59,842 nucleotides of DNA, taken from positions 1-59,842 of the forward strand of contig PWZL01000071.1 of the NCBI GenBank assembly GCA_003567475.1, in the 5' to 3' direction. The notes under the pieces were generated by a model that did no database searches, was not told the origin of the DNA, and saw only the letters and a list, made by a program, of their open reading frames with translations. Both the position numbers and the translations under genes were made by a program. Shown piece after piece: positions 20,463-28,811 of the stretch (the first letter of the stretch is position 1; each line of letters opens with the position of its first letter). This DNA is from Gammaproteobacteria bacterium (GTDB lineage: Bacteria; Pseudomonadota; Gammaproteobacteria; Steroidobacterales; PWYM01).

Positions 20463-20962
20463 ATTCCGAGCACGTCATCCGCCGCAGCCGGCGTCGCCTG
20501 CTCGCCAGCCAGCAGGACGTCCGCGCCGCCGTCGTCGAGGTCACCGGCGTCGCAAGCAGGACGCTGTCGATCTTCACCCATGATCTCGAGCCCCAGATCT
20601 ACGCTCACGATGACTTCCTCGAGGCGGTCAAGCGGTTCGTGCTTTCGCGCAGCTTCACGCGGGTCCGCGTGCTCATCGGCGATCCGCAACGCGCGATCAA
20701 GATCAGCCACCGGTTCGTGGCCATGGGCCGGCGCCTCAACAGCTATATCGAGTTCCGCCATCGCAACCCCGAACTGGGCGCCTGTCCCGAGGCCTATCTC
20801 ATCGCCGACGATACCGGCCTGGTGTTCCGGGCAGACGCCACGCGTTGGGAAGGTCTGTCGGACACCTTCGAACCCGCGGTCGCACGCAAGTACCTCTCCC
20901 GTTTCGATGAACTGTGGGCCGCCTGCGAGCCCTCCCCGGAGATTCGCGAACTGCGAGTGTGA
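20459..20962 (+). CDS. uncharacterised protein, DUF7931-like, partner of the GNAT protein
   Basis: 167 aa with no signal peptide or membrane segment. The pattern (LSIFTHDLEPQIYAHDDFLE, FVLSRSFTRVRVLIGDP, AYLIADDTGLVFRAD) resembles the domain I know as DUF7931, often attached to or beside GNAT acetyltransferases. The alternating strands with His-Asp positions recall a phospholipase-D-like half fold without the HKD motif; this is impression only. The GTG start overlaps the GNAT stop by four bases, so expression is coupled. Function unknown. Confidence 0.75.
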   Translation: MNSEHVIRRSRRRLLASQQDVRAAVVEVTGVASRTLSIFTHDLEPQIYAHDDFLEAVKRFVLSRSFTRVRVLIGDPQRAIKISHRFVAMGRRLNSYIEFRHRNPELGACPEAYLIADDTGLVFRADATRWEGLSDTFEPAVARKYLSRFDELWAACEPSPEIRELRV

Positions 20963-20994
20963 GCCGTTAGACGGCCCGCCACGTGCTCTCGGGG

Positions 20995-21000
20995 TATACT
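20995..21000 (+). promoter_or_regulatory. -10-like TATACT immediately before nudJ
   Basis: TATACT ends six bases before the nudJ ATG. If used, transcription would start at or next to the ATG and the mRNA would be leaderless. The -35 region is weak. The 44-base gap holds no obvious ribosome binding site. Confidence 0.35.
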
Positions 21001-21006
21001 GACGCC

Positions 21007-21489
21007 ATGAATAACGGTATCGATGTCACCGTCGCGGCCGTCACCGAGCGCGCCGGGCGCTTCCTGATGGTCGAGGAACGGGTTTCAGGCAGCACCGTGA
21101 TCAATCAGCCCGCCGGTCACCTCGAACCCGGCGAATCGCTGGTCGAAGCGGTGATCCGCGAGACGCTCGAGGAGACGGCCTGGGCGCTGGAGCCTGAGGC
21201 CGTCACGGGCATTTACCTGTGGCAGACCCCTGATCAGTCCCGCAGCTTCCTGCGGGTGGCCTTCGCCGGGCAGTGCCGTGGCCACGATCCCGACCGCCAT
21301 CTGGACACGGGGATCATCGCAGCACACTGGCTGACACGCGAGGACCTCGCCGGCCAGGCCGAGCGCCTGCGCAGCCCCATGGTCATGCGCTGTATCGACG
21401 ACTACCTGGCGGGCATCCGCTACCCGCTGGACTGTCTCACCCAGGTGGACGCCGCGACACCTCGGCAGGCGCTCAGCGCCGCCGGATGA
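21007..21489 (+). CDS. nudJ: NUDIX phosphatase NudJ
   Basis: 160-residue Nudix hydrolase; E. coli NudJ (153 aa) dephosphorylates HMP-PP and nucleoside di/triphosphates. The Nudix box is intact: GHLEPGESLVEAVIRETLEE then TAW. The N-terminus (MNNGIDVTVAAVTERAGRFL) and the C-terminal region (IDDYLAGIRYPLD) fit NudJ. It precedes mnmA by 13 bases, the same order as in E. coli (nudJ-mnmA). No ribosome binding site is seen, but a TATACT sits six bases upstream of the ATG. Confidence 0.9.
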   Translation: MNNGIDVTVAAVTERAGRFLMVEERVSGSTVINQPAGHLEPGESLVEAVIRETLEETAWALEPEAVTGIYLWQTPDQSRSFLRVAFAGQCRGHDPDRHLDTGIIAAHWLTREDLAGQAERLRSPMVMRCIDDYLAGIRYPLDCLTQVDAATPRQALSAAG

Positions 21490-21502
21490 GACCCCCGACA
21501 TC

Positions 21503-22660
21503 GTGACGGCGCCCATCAAGGCCCGTGACGGTCTGGTCATCGTGGCCCTTTCGGGCGGGGTCGACAGCGCGGTCGCGGCCTGGCGTCTGCTCGAGCAGGG
21601 CTGGCAGGTCCAGGGCCTGCATATGACCAACTGGGAAGACGACGCGGCCTATTGTACGGCGGCAGAGGACCTGCGGGCTGCCCGCCGCGTCGCCAATCAG
21701 TTAGGCATTCCGCTGCACCTGGTGAATTTTTCCGCGGCTTACCGCGCACGGGTGTTTCAGGCGTTTCTCGACGAGTACGCCGCGGGCCGGACGCCCAATC
21801 CCGATGTGCTCTGTAACCGGGAGATCAAGTTCGGCGAGTGCCTGCGACACGCGCGTCGGCTGGGCGCCGACTTCCTCGCCACCGGCCATTACGCCCGAGT
21901 GCTGCGCCAGGACGACGGGATACGCCTGGCGCTGGCCACTGACGAGGCCAAGGACCAGACCTATTTCCTGCACGCGGTGCCGCGTGCGGCCCTGGCCCAT
22001 GCCCTGTTCCCCCTCGGTGATCTGCGCAAGGCTGAGGTCCGCTCGCTGGCGCGCGACATCGGTCTCGCCAACTGGGACCGCCCGGACAGCACGGGAATCT
22101 GTTTCATCGGCGAACGGCCATTCCAGGAATTCCTGGGTGAGCATCTTGCGGCCCGTCCCGGGCCCATCGAGGATGAGCAGGGCACGGTGGTTGGCGAGCA
22201 TCGGGGCCTGATGTTCTACACCATCGGTCAGCGCGGCGGACTGGGTCTTGGCGGGCGGGCCGGCGCTCCCGAGGCGCCGTGGTACGTCGCGGCCAAGCGC
22301 ACCGCGGACAACACCCTGGTGGTCGTTCAGGGCGCCCACCACCCGAGGCTCTTCAGCGCAGCGCTGATCGCCGATTCATTCCACTGGATCGGCGACCCGC
22401 CGGTGACCGCAGCCGGGGCGCTTGGCCGAGCGCTGCAGGTGCGGATCCGGCATCGCCAGACCCTCCAGCCGGCTCGGCTGACCCTCGACGCGGCGACAGC
22501 GCAGGGCCTGGTCGAATTTGCCCAGCCGCAGCGTGGCGTGGCGCCCGGTCAGTATGTCGTGTTCTATGACGGTGAATGCTGCCTTGGCGGCGGGGTCATC
22601 CGCGAGGCGCTGGCGACCTCCCCGACGGCCGAAACGCTGCAGGCATCGCTGCCATATTGA
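21503..22660 (+). CDS. mnmA: tRNA-specific 2-thiouridylase MnmA
   Basis: Makes 2-thiouridine at the wobble U34 of tRNA-Lys, -Glu and -Gln, taking sulfur from the Tus relay or a cysteine desulfurase. 385 aa. The PP-loop SGGVDS is at 17-22; the catalytic Cys104 (NPDVLCNREIKF) and Cys200 (STGICFIG) are both present, as is the TUDOR-like C-terminus with APGQYVVFYDGE. The start is GTG 21503. One substrate tRNA, tRNA-Lys(UUU), is encoded at 49.7 kb. In E. coli hflD follows mnmA; here aconitase does. Confidence 0.95.
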   Translation: MTAPIKARDGLVIVALSGGVDSAVAAWRLLEQGWQVQGLHMTNWEDDAAYCTAAEDLRAARRVANQLGIPLHLVNFSAAYRARVFQAFLDEYAAGRTPNPDVLCNREIKFGECLRHARRLGADFLATGHYARVLRQDDGIRLALATDEAKDQTYFLHAVPRAALAHALFPLGDLRKAEVRSLARDIGLANWDRPDSTGICFIGERPFQEFLGEHLAARPGPIEDEQGTVVGEHRGLMFYTIGQRGGLGLGGRAGAPEAPWYVAAKRTADNTLVVVQGAHHPRLFSAALIADSFHWIGDPPVTAAGALGRALQVRIRHRQTLQPARLTLDAATAQGLVEFAQPQRGVAPGQYVVFYDGECCLGGGVIREALATSPTAETLQASLPY

Positions 22661-22666
22661 TATAAT
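22658..22666 (+). promoter_or_regulatory. extended -10 promoter of acnA
   Basis: TGATATAAT contains a consensus -10 (TATAAT, 22661-22666) with the upstream TG of an extended -10, 79 bases before the acnA ATG. It begins inside the mnmA stop codon (22658-22660). The -35 region is poor. Confidence 0.6.
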
Positions 22667-22744
22667 CACCGGCTAGCCCGAGTTGCACCCTGGCGCGCGG
22701 CTCAGAGCGCCAGCGCAGTCATCCAGCCCGACGAGAGGATCCCC

Positions 22745-25486
22745 ATGAAGGACAGTTTCAACGCCCGTGCCACGCTCACGGTAAACGGTCAGGACTACAC
22801 CATCTGCCGCCTGGATGCGATTACCGAGGGTCATGTCGGGCGCCTGCCCTACTCTCTCAAGGTGCTGCTCGAGAATCTGTTGCGCCTCGAGGACGGCGTC
22901 AACGTGACTCGCGACGACATCCTCGCGCTGGCCCACTGGGATCCCGCCGCGCAGCCGAGCAAGGAAATTTCGTTCACGCCCGCGCGGGTCATCCTGCAGG
23001 ATTTCACCGGGGTCCCGGCCGTGGTGGACCTCGCTGCGATGCGCGAGGCGGTGGTGAAGCTCGGGGGGCAGGCCGACCGGATCAACCCGCTCTCGCCGGC
23101 AGAACTGGTGATCGACCATTCCGTCCAGGTCGACAACTATGGCGCGAGTGACTCGCTGGCCCGCAATAACGCCATCGAGTTCTCCCGCAACCAGGAGCGC
23201 TATGCCTTTCTAAGGTGGGGACAAAAGGCGTTCGACAACTTCCGCGTGGTCCCGCCGAATACCGGCATCGTGCACCAGGTGAACCTGGAATTCCTGGGCC
23301 GCGTGGTGTTCGACGCCGAGGTGGATGGCAGGCGGATGGCTTACCCGGACACCCTGGTCGGCACCGACTCGCATACCACGATGATCAACGGCCTGGGTGT
23401 CCTCGGATGGGGTGTCGGCGGCATCGAGGCCGAAGCAGCCATGCTCGGTCAGCCGGTCACCATGCTGATTCCCGAGGTCATCGGCGTGCGCTTTACCGGG
23501 CGTCTGCGCGAGGGCACGACCGCCACCGATCTTGTGCTCACCGTCACCGAGATGCTGCGCAAACACGGCGTGGTCGGTAAATTCGTGGAGTTCTTCGGTG
23601 ATGGCCTGGCAGGGCTGCCGCTGGCCGATCGGGCAACGCTCGGCAACATGTCCCCGGAATTCGGCAGCACCTGCGCCATCTTTCCGATCGACGGCGAGAC
23701 CACGCACTACCTGCGGCTCTCCGGTCGCAGCGAGCAGCAGGTGGCACTGGTCGAGGCCTATGCCCGCGCCCAGGGGATGTGGCGCGAAGATGGTGAAGCG
23801 CCGGCGCTGTATTCCGATGTGCTGGAACTCGACCTCTCGACAATCGAGCCCAGTCTTGCCGGTCCACGTCGCCCGCAGGACCGCATCCCGCTGAAATCGG
23901 CCAAGCTTGCTTACCTCCAGCACCTGGCGCCGATCCGCGAGGCGCGCGTGGCCAAGCCTGTGGCCGAGGCGGCCTTTGAGGGCGAGGGTGGTGATACCGC
24001 CGTTGGAAACCAGTCGGCTCAGGGCCTGGCGCGGATCGAGATGGACGGCAAGGCGTTCGATCTCAAAGACGGCGCCATCCTGATCGCCGCCATCACCAGC
24101 TGCACCAACACCTCCAACCCGGCCGTGATGCTGGGTGCCGGCCTGCTCGCACGGAATGCCGCAGCGCGGGGCCTGCAGGTGAAACCCTGGGTGAAAACCT
24201 CTCTGGCGCCGGGCTCCAAGGTGGTCACCGATTACCTGCGCGCCGCCGAGGTGCTCGAAGATCTCGAGACCCTGGGGTTCAATGTGGTCGGTTACGGTTG
24301 TACGACCTGCATTGGCAACTCCGGACCGCTGCGCGACGAAATCGCCGCGGCCGTCCAGGGTGCAGACCTGGTCGGCTGCAGCGTGCTCTCCGGCAATCGC
24401 AACTTCGAGGGACGTATTCACCCGCTGGTCCGGATGAACTTCCTGGCGTCGCCGCCGCTGGTGGTGGCCTACGCCCTGGCCGGCACAATGGACATCGATC
24501 TGCAGAACGACCCGCTCGGGACCGACGCGGACGGCACGCCGGTCTACCTCAAGGACATCTGGCCCGCCTCCTCCGAGATCAACGACATCATCCTGCAGAA
24601 GATCGGCTCGGAGATGTTCAAACGCAGTTATGCCGGCGTCTTCGATGGCGACGAGAACTGGAACGGCCTGGAGGTGCCTGAGGGCGAGCTGTACGCCTGG
24701 GACGAACAGTCGACCTACGTGAAAAACCCGCCCTACTTCGAAGGCATGCAGGCCGAGCCCGCCGGAATCGAGGACATTCGCGACGCCCGGGTGCTGGCGG
24801 TGCTGGGCGATTCGGTGACCACGGACCACATCTCGCCGGCCGGCAGCATCGCCATCGACAGTCCCGCCGCGCGCTACCTCGTGGACCAGGGTGTCGATCC
24901 GAAGGACTTCAACTCCTACGGGTCCCGACGGGGTAACCACGAGGTGATGATGCGCGGTACGTTCGCCAATATCCGGCTGCGCAATGCCCTGGTCGACCGC
25001 GAAGGCGGGTATACGCGCCACCTGCCCAGTGGCGAGGAACAGACCATCTACGACGCCGCGATGCGCTACAAGGACGAAGGCGTGGCGCTGGTGATTCTCG
25101 CCGGCCAGGAGTATGGCTCAGGATCCTCGCGCGATTGGGCCGCCAAGGGCACGGTACTGCTGGGCGTCAAGGCCGTCATCGCCGAGAGTTTCGAGCGGAT
25201 CCATCGCTCCAATCTGATCGGCATGGGCGTCCTGCCGCTGCAATTCCGTGAGGGTGAGAGCGCAGCCTCGCTCGGCCTGACCGGTCGGGAGCGCATCAGT
25301 ATCGAGGGTCTCGCGAACGCCGGGACCCGCAGCGTCAAGGTCACGGCCACACCAGATCAGGGCGAGCCCATCCGTTTCCATGCCGTTGTGCGTATCGACA
25401 CCCCGAAGGAACGTGAGTACTACGAAAACGGTGGCATCCTGCACTACGTGCTGCGCCAGCTGGCTGCTGTCGACCAGGCGGCCTGA
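22745..25486 (+). CDS. acnA: aconitate hydratase A
   Basis: [4Fe-4S] aconitase interconverting citrate and isocitrate; 913 aa, IRP/AcnA type (E. coli AcnA 891). The cluster cysteines are visible as Cys453 ([10 protein letters not shown]) and Cys519/Cys522 ([11 protein letters not shown]). Substrate-binding [10 protein letters not shown] is in the C-terminal swivel domain. A GAGAGGA ribosome binding site (22733-22739) precedes ATG 22745, and a strong extended -10 promoter lies at 22658. Together with aceA it supplies the glyoxylate shunt. It could also be a 2-methylaconitate-type enzyme, but no prp genes are near. Confidence 0.96.
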   Translation: MKDSFNARATLTVNGQDYTICRLDAITEGHVGRLPYSLKVLLENLLRLEDGVNVTRDDILALAHWDPAAQPSKEISFTPARVILQDFTGVPAVVDLAAMREAVVKLGGQADRINPLSPAELVIDHSVQVDNYGASDSLARNNAIEFSRNQERYAFLRWGQKAFDNFRVVPPNTGIVHQVNLEFLGRVVFDAEVDGRRMAYPDTLVGTDSHTTMINGLGVLGWGVGGIEAEAAMLGQPVTMLIPEVIGVRFTGRLREGTTATDLVLTVTEMLRKHGVVGKFVEFFGDGLAGLPLADRATLGNMSPEFGSTCAIFPIDGETTHYLRLSGRSEQQVALVEAYARAQGMWREDGEAPALYSDVLELDLSTIEPSLAGPRRPQDRIPLKSAKLAYLQHLAPIREARVAKPVAEAAFEGEGGDTAVGNQSAQGLARIEMDGKAFDLKDGAILIAAITSCTNTSNPAVMLGAGLLARNAAARGLQVKPWVKTSLAPGSKVVTDYLRAAEVLEDLETLGFNVVGYGCTTCIGNSGPLRDEIAAAVQGADLVGCSVLSGNRNFEGRIHPLVRMNFLASPPLVVAYALAGTMDIDLQNDPLGTDADGTPVYLKDIWPASSEINDIILQKIGSEMFKRSYAGVFDGDENWNGLEVPEGELYAWDEQSTYVKNPPYFEGMQAEPAGIEDIRDARVLAVLGDSVTTDHISPAGSIAIDSPAARYLVDQGVDPKDFNSYGSRRGNHEVMMRGTFANIRLRNALVDREGGYTRHLPSGEEQTIYDAAMRYKDEGVALVILAGQEYGSGSSRDWAAKGTVLLGVKAVIAESFERIHRSNLIGMGVLPLQFREGESAASLGLTGRERISIEGLANAGTRSVKVTATPDQGEPIRFHAVVRIDTPKEREYYENGGILHYVLRQLAAVDQAA

Positions 25487-25494
25487 ACAGGCTG

Positions 25495-25531
25495 TGCGGG
25501 CGCGCGCGCCTGCTCGGTGCGCCAGCCCGCA
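25495..25531. terminator. hairpin between acnA and the SGNH hydrolase gene
   Basis: TGCGGGC (25495-25501) pairs with GCCCGCA (25525-25531), and an inner GCGC/GCGC pair (502-505 with 519-522) extends the stem past a 2-base bulge. It fills most of the 65-base convergent gap. No T-tract. Confidence 0.4.
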
Positions 25532-25551
25532 GTGCCCAGGCTGTCCTTCCG

Positions 25552-26409
25552 TCAGTCTGTGTGGGACGGCGGCGGTGACGGCGGCGGCGGCGGTGATGAT
25601 GGGCGACCCGCTGACTGCCTTGCGGGCCCGGCTGCCGTCAGTCCACTGGCCAGCAACTGGTCGGCCAGCAGGGAGGCCCAACGGCGGTAGCCTTCGGCGC
25701 CGGGATGATACCCATCCTCGGCCAGCAACTCCGGCAGTGGCGGGAATCTGATCGGCAGATAGTGCACGTCCGGGCCGGCGCCGGCGCACCATTCCAGCAG
25801 CACGCGGTCCAGTTGCCGGGCACGCCAGCCCAGCAGCCAGCGCAGCGGTCGCGGCAACGCGGTAAACCACCCGACCGGAGGCACCGAGGCGAAGGCGATG
25901 TGCTTCGCCCCCTGCTGGCGGAGACTGCCGGCCAACGTCTCCAGCGCCGCATGCCAACTGGCGAGGGCGCTCAGTTTCACCGTGTCGTTCACGCCCATCG
26001 GCACCAGTGCCAGTGCGGGTGCTGGACCCACGGGTCCAGACGCCAGCAGGGCCGCGGCGCGCGCGACACGGGCACCGTTGGCGCCAATCACCCGCCAGTC
26101 CACCGCGAGCCCGGTGCGCTCGACAATCGCTGCAGCCAGCCGCGCTGCCAACGCCTCGTCCAACCGGGGGACGCCCACCCCGACCGCCGTTGACTCCCCC
26201 ACCACGAGCAGACGGAAGCGCGCCTCCTCCCTCGCTGCGGCGGCATCCGAGGCGGGGGCGATCTGCCCTTCGCGTGGGCCCGCGGCTTCCGGCAGCCGCG
26301 GCGTGCGCCAGGCGGTCCACAACGCCTGCAGCAGGAGCACCGGCAGCAGCAGGAGCAGCACTGCCCAGAATCCCAGCGCTGCCAGACGTCCGGCTGTGGG
26401 CGGCGTCAT
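25552..26409 (-). CDS. membrane-anchored SGNH/GDSL-type hydrolase
   Basis: 285 aa with one N-terminal membrane anchor (about residues 10-32) and a periplasmic SGNH esterase-like domain. Block I reads VVGESTAVGVGV, so the nucleophile Ser73 is in a GES rather than GDS context. Block II is GANGA (Asn111), block III MGVND (138-142), and block V DGYHPG gives Asp232 and His235. The C-terminus is a Pro/Ser tail of about 20 residues. The ATG at 26409 overlaps the preceding metalloprotein's stop (ATGA); the longer frame to 26478 is rejected. The substrate is unknown (lysophospholipid, acyl or carbohydrate ester are family options). Confidence 0.85.
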   Translation of the reverse strand: MTPPTAGRLAALGFWAVLLLLLPVLLLQALWTAWRTPRLPEAAGPREGQIAPASDAAAAREEARFRLLVVGESTAVGVGVPRLDEALAARLAAAIVERTGLAVDWRVIGANGARVARAAALLASGPVGPAPALALVPMGVNDTVKLSALASWHAALETLAGSLRQQGAKHIAFASVPPVGWFTALPRPLRWLLGWRARQLDRVLLEWCAGAGPDVHYLPIRFPPLPELLAEDGYHPGAEGYRRWASLLADQLLASGLTAAGPARQSAGRPSSPPPPPSPPPSHTD

Positions 26410-27218
26410 GCCCGTGCGAAGACCCAACCTGGCACCTCGCGCCACGCGGCGTTGAGCGCACGGTCCAGGCCGCGGCACTCCGGCTCATGATGCGTGAGCA
26501 GAGACCAGAATGCCGGCCCGTGATGCATGTGCTCGAGGTGGCAGAGTTCATGCAGGACGAGGTAGCGAAGCAGCCGCGGGGAGAGGAACAGCATGCAGGC
26601 ATTGAGGCTGACGGTCCGCCGGCTGGAACAGCTGCCCCAGCGGCTGCGCTGAAGGCGGAACTGCAGCCGCGCGGGAACGAGTCCGGTTTCCCTGCTGACA
26701 GGTGCGACCAGCGCCGGACCCACCTCATGCGCCCGCGCCCGCAACCATCCCTGGAGCAGCGTGAGCGGGGCTCCTGGTGAGTCGTCGGTCGGCTGCAGCA
26801 CCAGCGTATCACCACTACGCTGCCAACGGCGGGCGCGCTGGCGACGCGCAGGAGCCACCCGCAGCACCAGGGTTTCCGCCGTGGCGGGAAGTCGGATCGT
26901 ATCCGGCAGTTCGGGTGGCGTCGCAGGGGCCATCTCGCCGGCGGTGCGGATGATCCATTCCCGGTGAGCGCCGATAAAGCGCGCAACCACACCTGGCGTC
27001 GCCCGCGGCGGCGTGACCACCACGACCCGCCCACCAGGATGGACCCTGATCGACAGCCGTCGTGCCCGAGGGTGCTGGCGGATTTCCATGGGCGGCAACT
27101 CGGCGACCGCCGGCGTGGCCGATGCGATGGCCGGCGCCAGCGGCAGCGAGAGCTGGGCGGCAAGGCCCGACGCGGAGGGATTCCGCGTCCGGGAGGGCGC
27201 TGCGGACGGACGGTTCAT
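26406..27218 (-). CDS. YgjP/M48-type metal-dependent hydrolase (DUF45)
   Basis: 270 aa. The family core is clear: RSRWGSCSSRRTVSLN then the zinc motif HELCH (His223, Glu224, His227) and a third probable ligand in HMHHGPAFW (His233). This is the YgjP/SprT-like DUF45 group, predicted metalloproteases whose substrates are not established. The first 45 residues are low-complexity and lack a signal peptide, so the protein is probably cytoplasmic. It is transcribed divergently from tatD and overlaps the SGNH hydrolase start by four bases. Confidence 0.87.
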   Translation of the reverse strand: MNRPSAAPSRTRNPSASGLAAQLSLPLAPAIASATPAVAELPPMEIRQHPRARRLSIRVHPGGRVVVVTPPRATPGVVARFIGAHREWIIRTAGEMAPATPPELPDTIRLPATAETLVLRVAPARRQRARRWQRSGDTLVLQPTDDSPGAPLTLLQGWLRARAHEVGPALVAPVSRETGLVPARLQFRLQRSRWGSCSSRRTVSLNACMLFLSPRLLRYLVLHELCHLEHMHHGPAFWSLLTHHEPECRGLDRALNAAWREVPGWVFARA

Positions 27219-27273
27219 GGCTCTGCGATGATACGCGGGAACGCCGCTCTCGGGGACACCTCGGCGAGATGGC

Positions 27274-27301
27274 TTGATCGTTCGGTGCGTGTCACTACAC
27301 T
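27274..27301 (+). promoter_or_regulatory. putative sigma-70 promoter of tatD
   Basis: TTGATC (27274-27279), a 16-base spacer and TACACT (27296-27301). The expected transcription start falls at the tatD ATG (27309), suggesting a leaderless message. No ribosome binding site is seen before the ATG. Confidence 0.45.
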
Positions 27302-27308
27302 AGCGCCC

Positions 27309-28142
27309 ATGCCAGCACTCGTCGACATCGGCGCCAACCTGACCCATGAGAGCTTCGAGCCGGATCTGGAGGCTGTGATCGCGCGCGCCGGCGATGTCGG
27401 CGTCACGCGCATGATCGTCACCGGCAGTGACGTGGCGCACTCGACTGCCGCGGCACGCCTCGCCGCCAGGCATGCTGGGGTGCTGTACGCCACCGCCGGT
27501 ATCCATCCTCACCATGCGGGCGAGTTCACCCAGGCGGACCTGCCTCGCTTGCGGGCGCTGGCGACGACGCCAGGGGCGGTTGCGATCGGCGAATGTGGAC
27601 TGGATCACTACCGCAACTACGCCTCGCCGGCCGCACAGGAACGGGCGTTCGCTGCGCAGCTGGAACTGGCGGTCGAATTGCAGTTACCGCTCTTCCTGCA
27701 CCAGCGCGACGCCCACGATCAGTTCATGGGGATTCTCAAGAACTTTCGCGACCAGTTGGGTCACGCCGTCGCGCACTGTTTCACCGCAGGCCAGCGCGAG
27801 CTCTGGGCCTATCTGGATCTTGACCTGCACATTGGTATCACCGGCTGGATCTGCGACGAACGCCGCGGCAGCCATCTCGAGACGCTGGTGCGGGATATTC
27901 CGGAGGACCGCCTGATGCTCGAGACCGATGCCCCGTACCTGCTGCCACGCGACCTGCGGCCGCGTCCGAAGTCCCGCCGGAATGAACCCGCGTACCTGCC
28001 CCATATTCTTGCCAAGGTCGCCGCCTGTCGGGAGACCACGCCGCAGGCTCTGGCGGCAAGCACCACTGCGACCGCGGAGCGATTTTTCAATCTCCATGCG
28101 GCGCCGGCAGCGACGGCGCATCCGGCGTCAGCCAGAGGCTGA
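27309..28142 (+). CDS. tatD: 3'-5' ssDNA/RNA exonuclease TatD
   Basis: Metal-dependent TIM-barrel nuclease of the TatD family, 277 aa (E. coli 260). It matches TatD proper rather than YcfH/YjjV: it starts MPALVDIGANLTHESF (E. coli DIGVNLT) and has AGIHPHHAGE, VAIGECGLDHYRNY, HCFTAGQRELWAYLD, ITGWICDERRG and ETDAPYLLPRDLRPRPKSRR. The ligand residues (Glu of GECGLD, His of HQRD, His of AHCFT, Asp of ETDAPY) are in place. ATG 27309 is chosen; the longer frame overlaps the divergent gene. It is implicated in DNA repair and RNA quality control. Confidence 0.94.
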   Translation: MPALVDIGANLTHESFEPDLEAVIARAGDVGVTRMIVTGSDVAHSTAAARLAARHAGVLYATAGIHPHHAGEFTQADLPRLRALATTPGAVAIGECGLDHYRNYASPAAQERAFAAQLELAVELQLPLFLHQRDAHDQFMGILKNFRDQLGHAVAHCFTAGQRELWAYLDLDLHIGITGWICDERRGSHLETLVRDIPEDRLMLETDAPYLLPRDLRPRPKSRRNEPAYLPHILAKVAACRETTPQALAASTTATAERFFNLHAAPAATAHPASARG

Positions 28143-28147
28143 CGCCG
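28123..28147. terminator. 11-bp perfect hairpin over the tatD stop
   Basis: CGGCGTCAGCC-AGA-GGCTGACGCCG is a perfect 11-bp stem with a 3-base loop, covering the tatD TGA and ending just before the opposing cytochrome gene's stop at 28149. No T-tract. It is a good bidirectional terminator candidate. Confidence 0.55.
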
Positions 28148-28148
28148 C

Positions 28149-28811
28149 TCAGGGCTCCGGACGGCGCTCGACCTGGGGGGTATAGCTGTCGCGCTCGGCG
28201 CCGGGCGGGGCGACTGCGGCCTCGTTGTAGCCGGTGATCATTGACTTCAGATAGGCATACCAGGGATGCCCGGTGGTCGCCGCCATGTAGATGTGGCCGA
28301 TCAGGAACACCATCAGGCCGAAAGCCGCGGCCACATGCACGTAGGCCACCCAGGCCAGCGGCAGCGCCGCCCCCAGCGCCGTGGGCCGCCAGGCCGCGTA
28401 GAACAGCAGCAGCAGCCCCGACATCCAGAGCGCCGGGGCGAGCACCGCCTTGAAACCGAAGTAGGCCATCCGCTGCAACGGATTGTGCTTGGCCGCGGGC
28501 GTGCTGACGAAGGGCTTTGTCTCACCGGAAAAAATGCCATAGGCATAGTACAGGGCAACGACGGGCAGGCCGCGGCTGGTCGGCACATACTGGCGCCATT
28601 CCCCGGTAGTGACATGCCAGAAAATCGCGAACGCCCAGAGACCGATCACGCTCCAGGCGAGCACGATATGGGCTCGCAACGCTGTATCGTAGGCGATCCA
28701 TGCATGGGTGCCATGCAATGCGAAACCGGTGAACAGCAGGCCGAACACCAGCACCGCCTGCGTCCAGTGCCAGAAGCGCTCGAAGCGGGTGAAGATCAGG
28801 ACCCGGCTCAT
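28149..28811 (-). CDS. membrane cytochrome b subunit (quinone-linked, thiosulfate reductase/hydrogenase type)
   Basis: 220 aa di-heme cytochrome b of the cytochrome b561 N-terminal / FdnI-PhsC group. It has four main membrane helices with His residues placed for heme ligation (His15 in FERFWHWTQ, His33, His47 in RAHIVLAWS, His66, then HVAAAF and GHIYMA near the end). A short hydrophilic C-terminus ends the protein. The ATG overlaps the octaheme cytochrome stop by four bases, so the two should form one complex moving electrons between the quinone pool and a periplasmic multiheme protein. Confidence 0.85.
   Translation of the reverse strand: MSRVLIFTRFERFWHWTQAVLVFGLLFTGFALHGTHAWIAYDTALRAHIVLAWSVIGLWAFAIFWHVTTGEWRQYVPTSRGLPVVALYYAYGIFSGETKPFVSTPAAKHNPLQRMAYFGFKAVLAPALWMSGLLLLFYAAWRPTALGAALPLAWVAYVHVAAAFGLMVFLIGHIYMAATTGHPWYAYLKSMITGYNEAAVAPPGAERDSYTPQVERRPEP

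Noticed and set aside
23210-25021. 603-codon frame antisense to acnA
   Set aside because: High-GC shadow frame; composition rich in His, Gly and Arg without domains, and acnA on the other strand is certain.
25118-27163. 681-codon minus-strand frame across acnA, SGNH hydrolase and YgjP genes
   Set aside because: It runs through three well-supported genes in another frame and matches no family.
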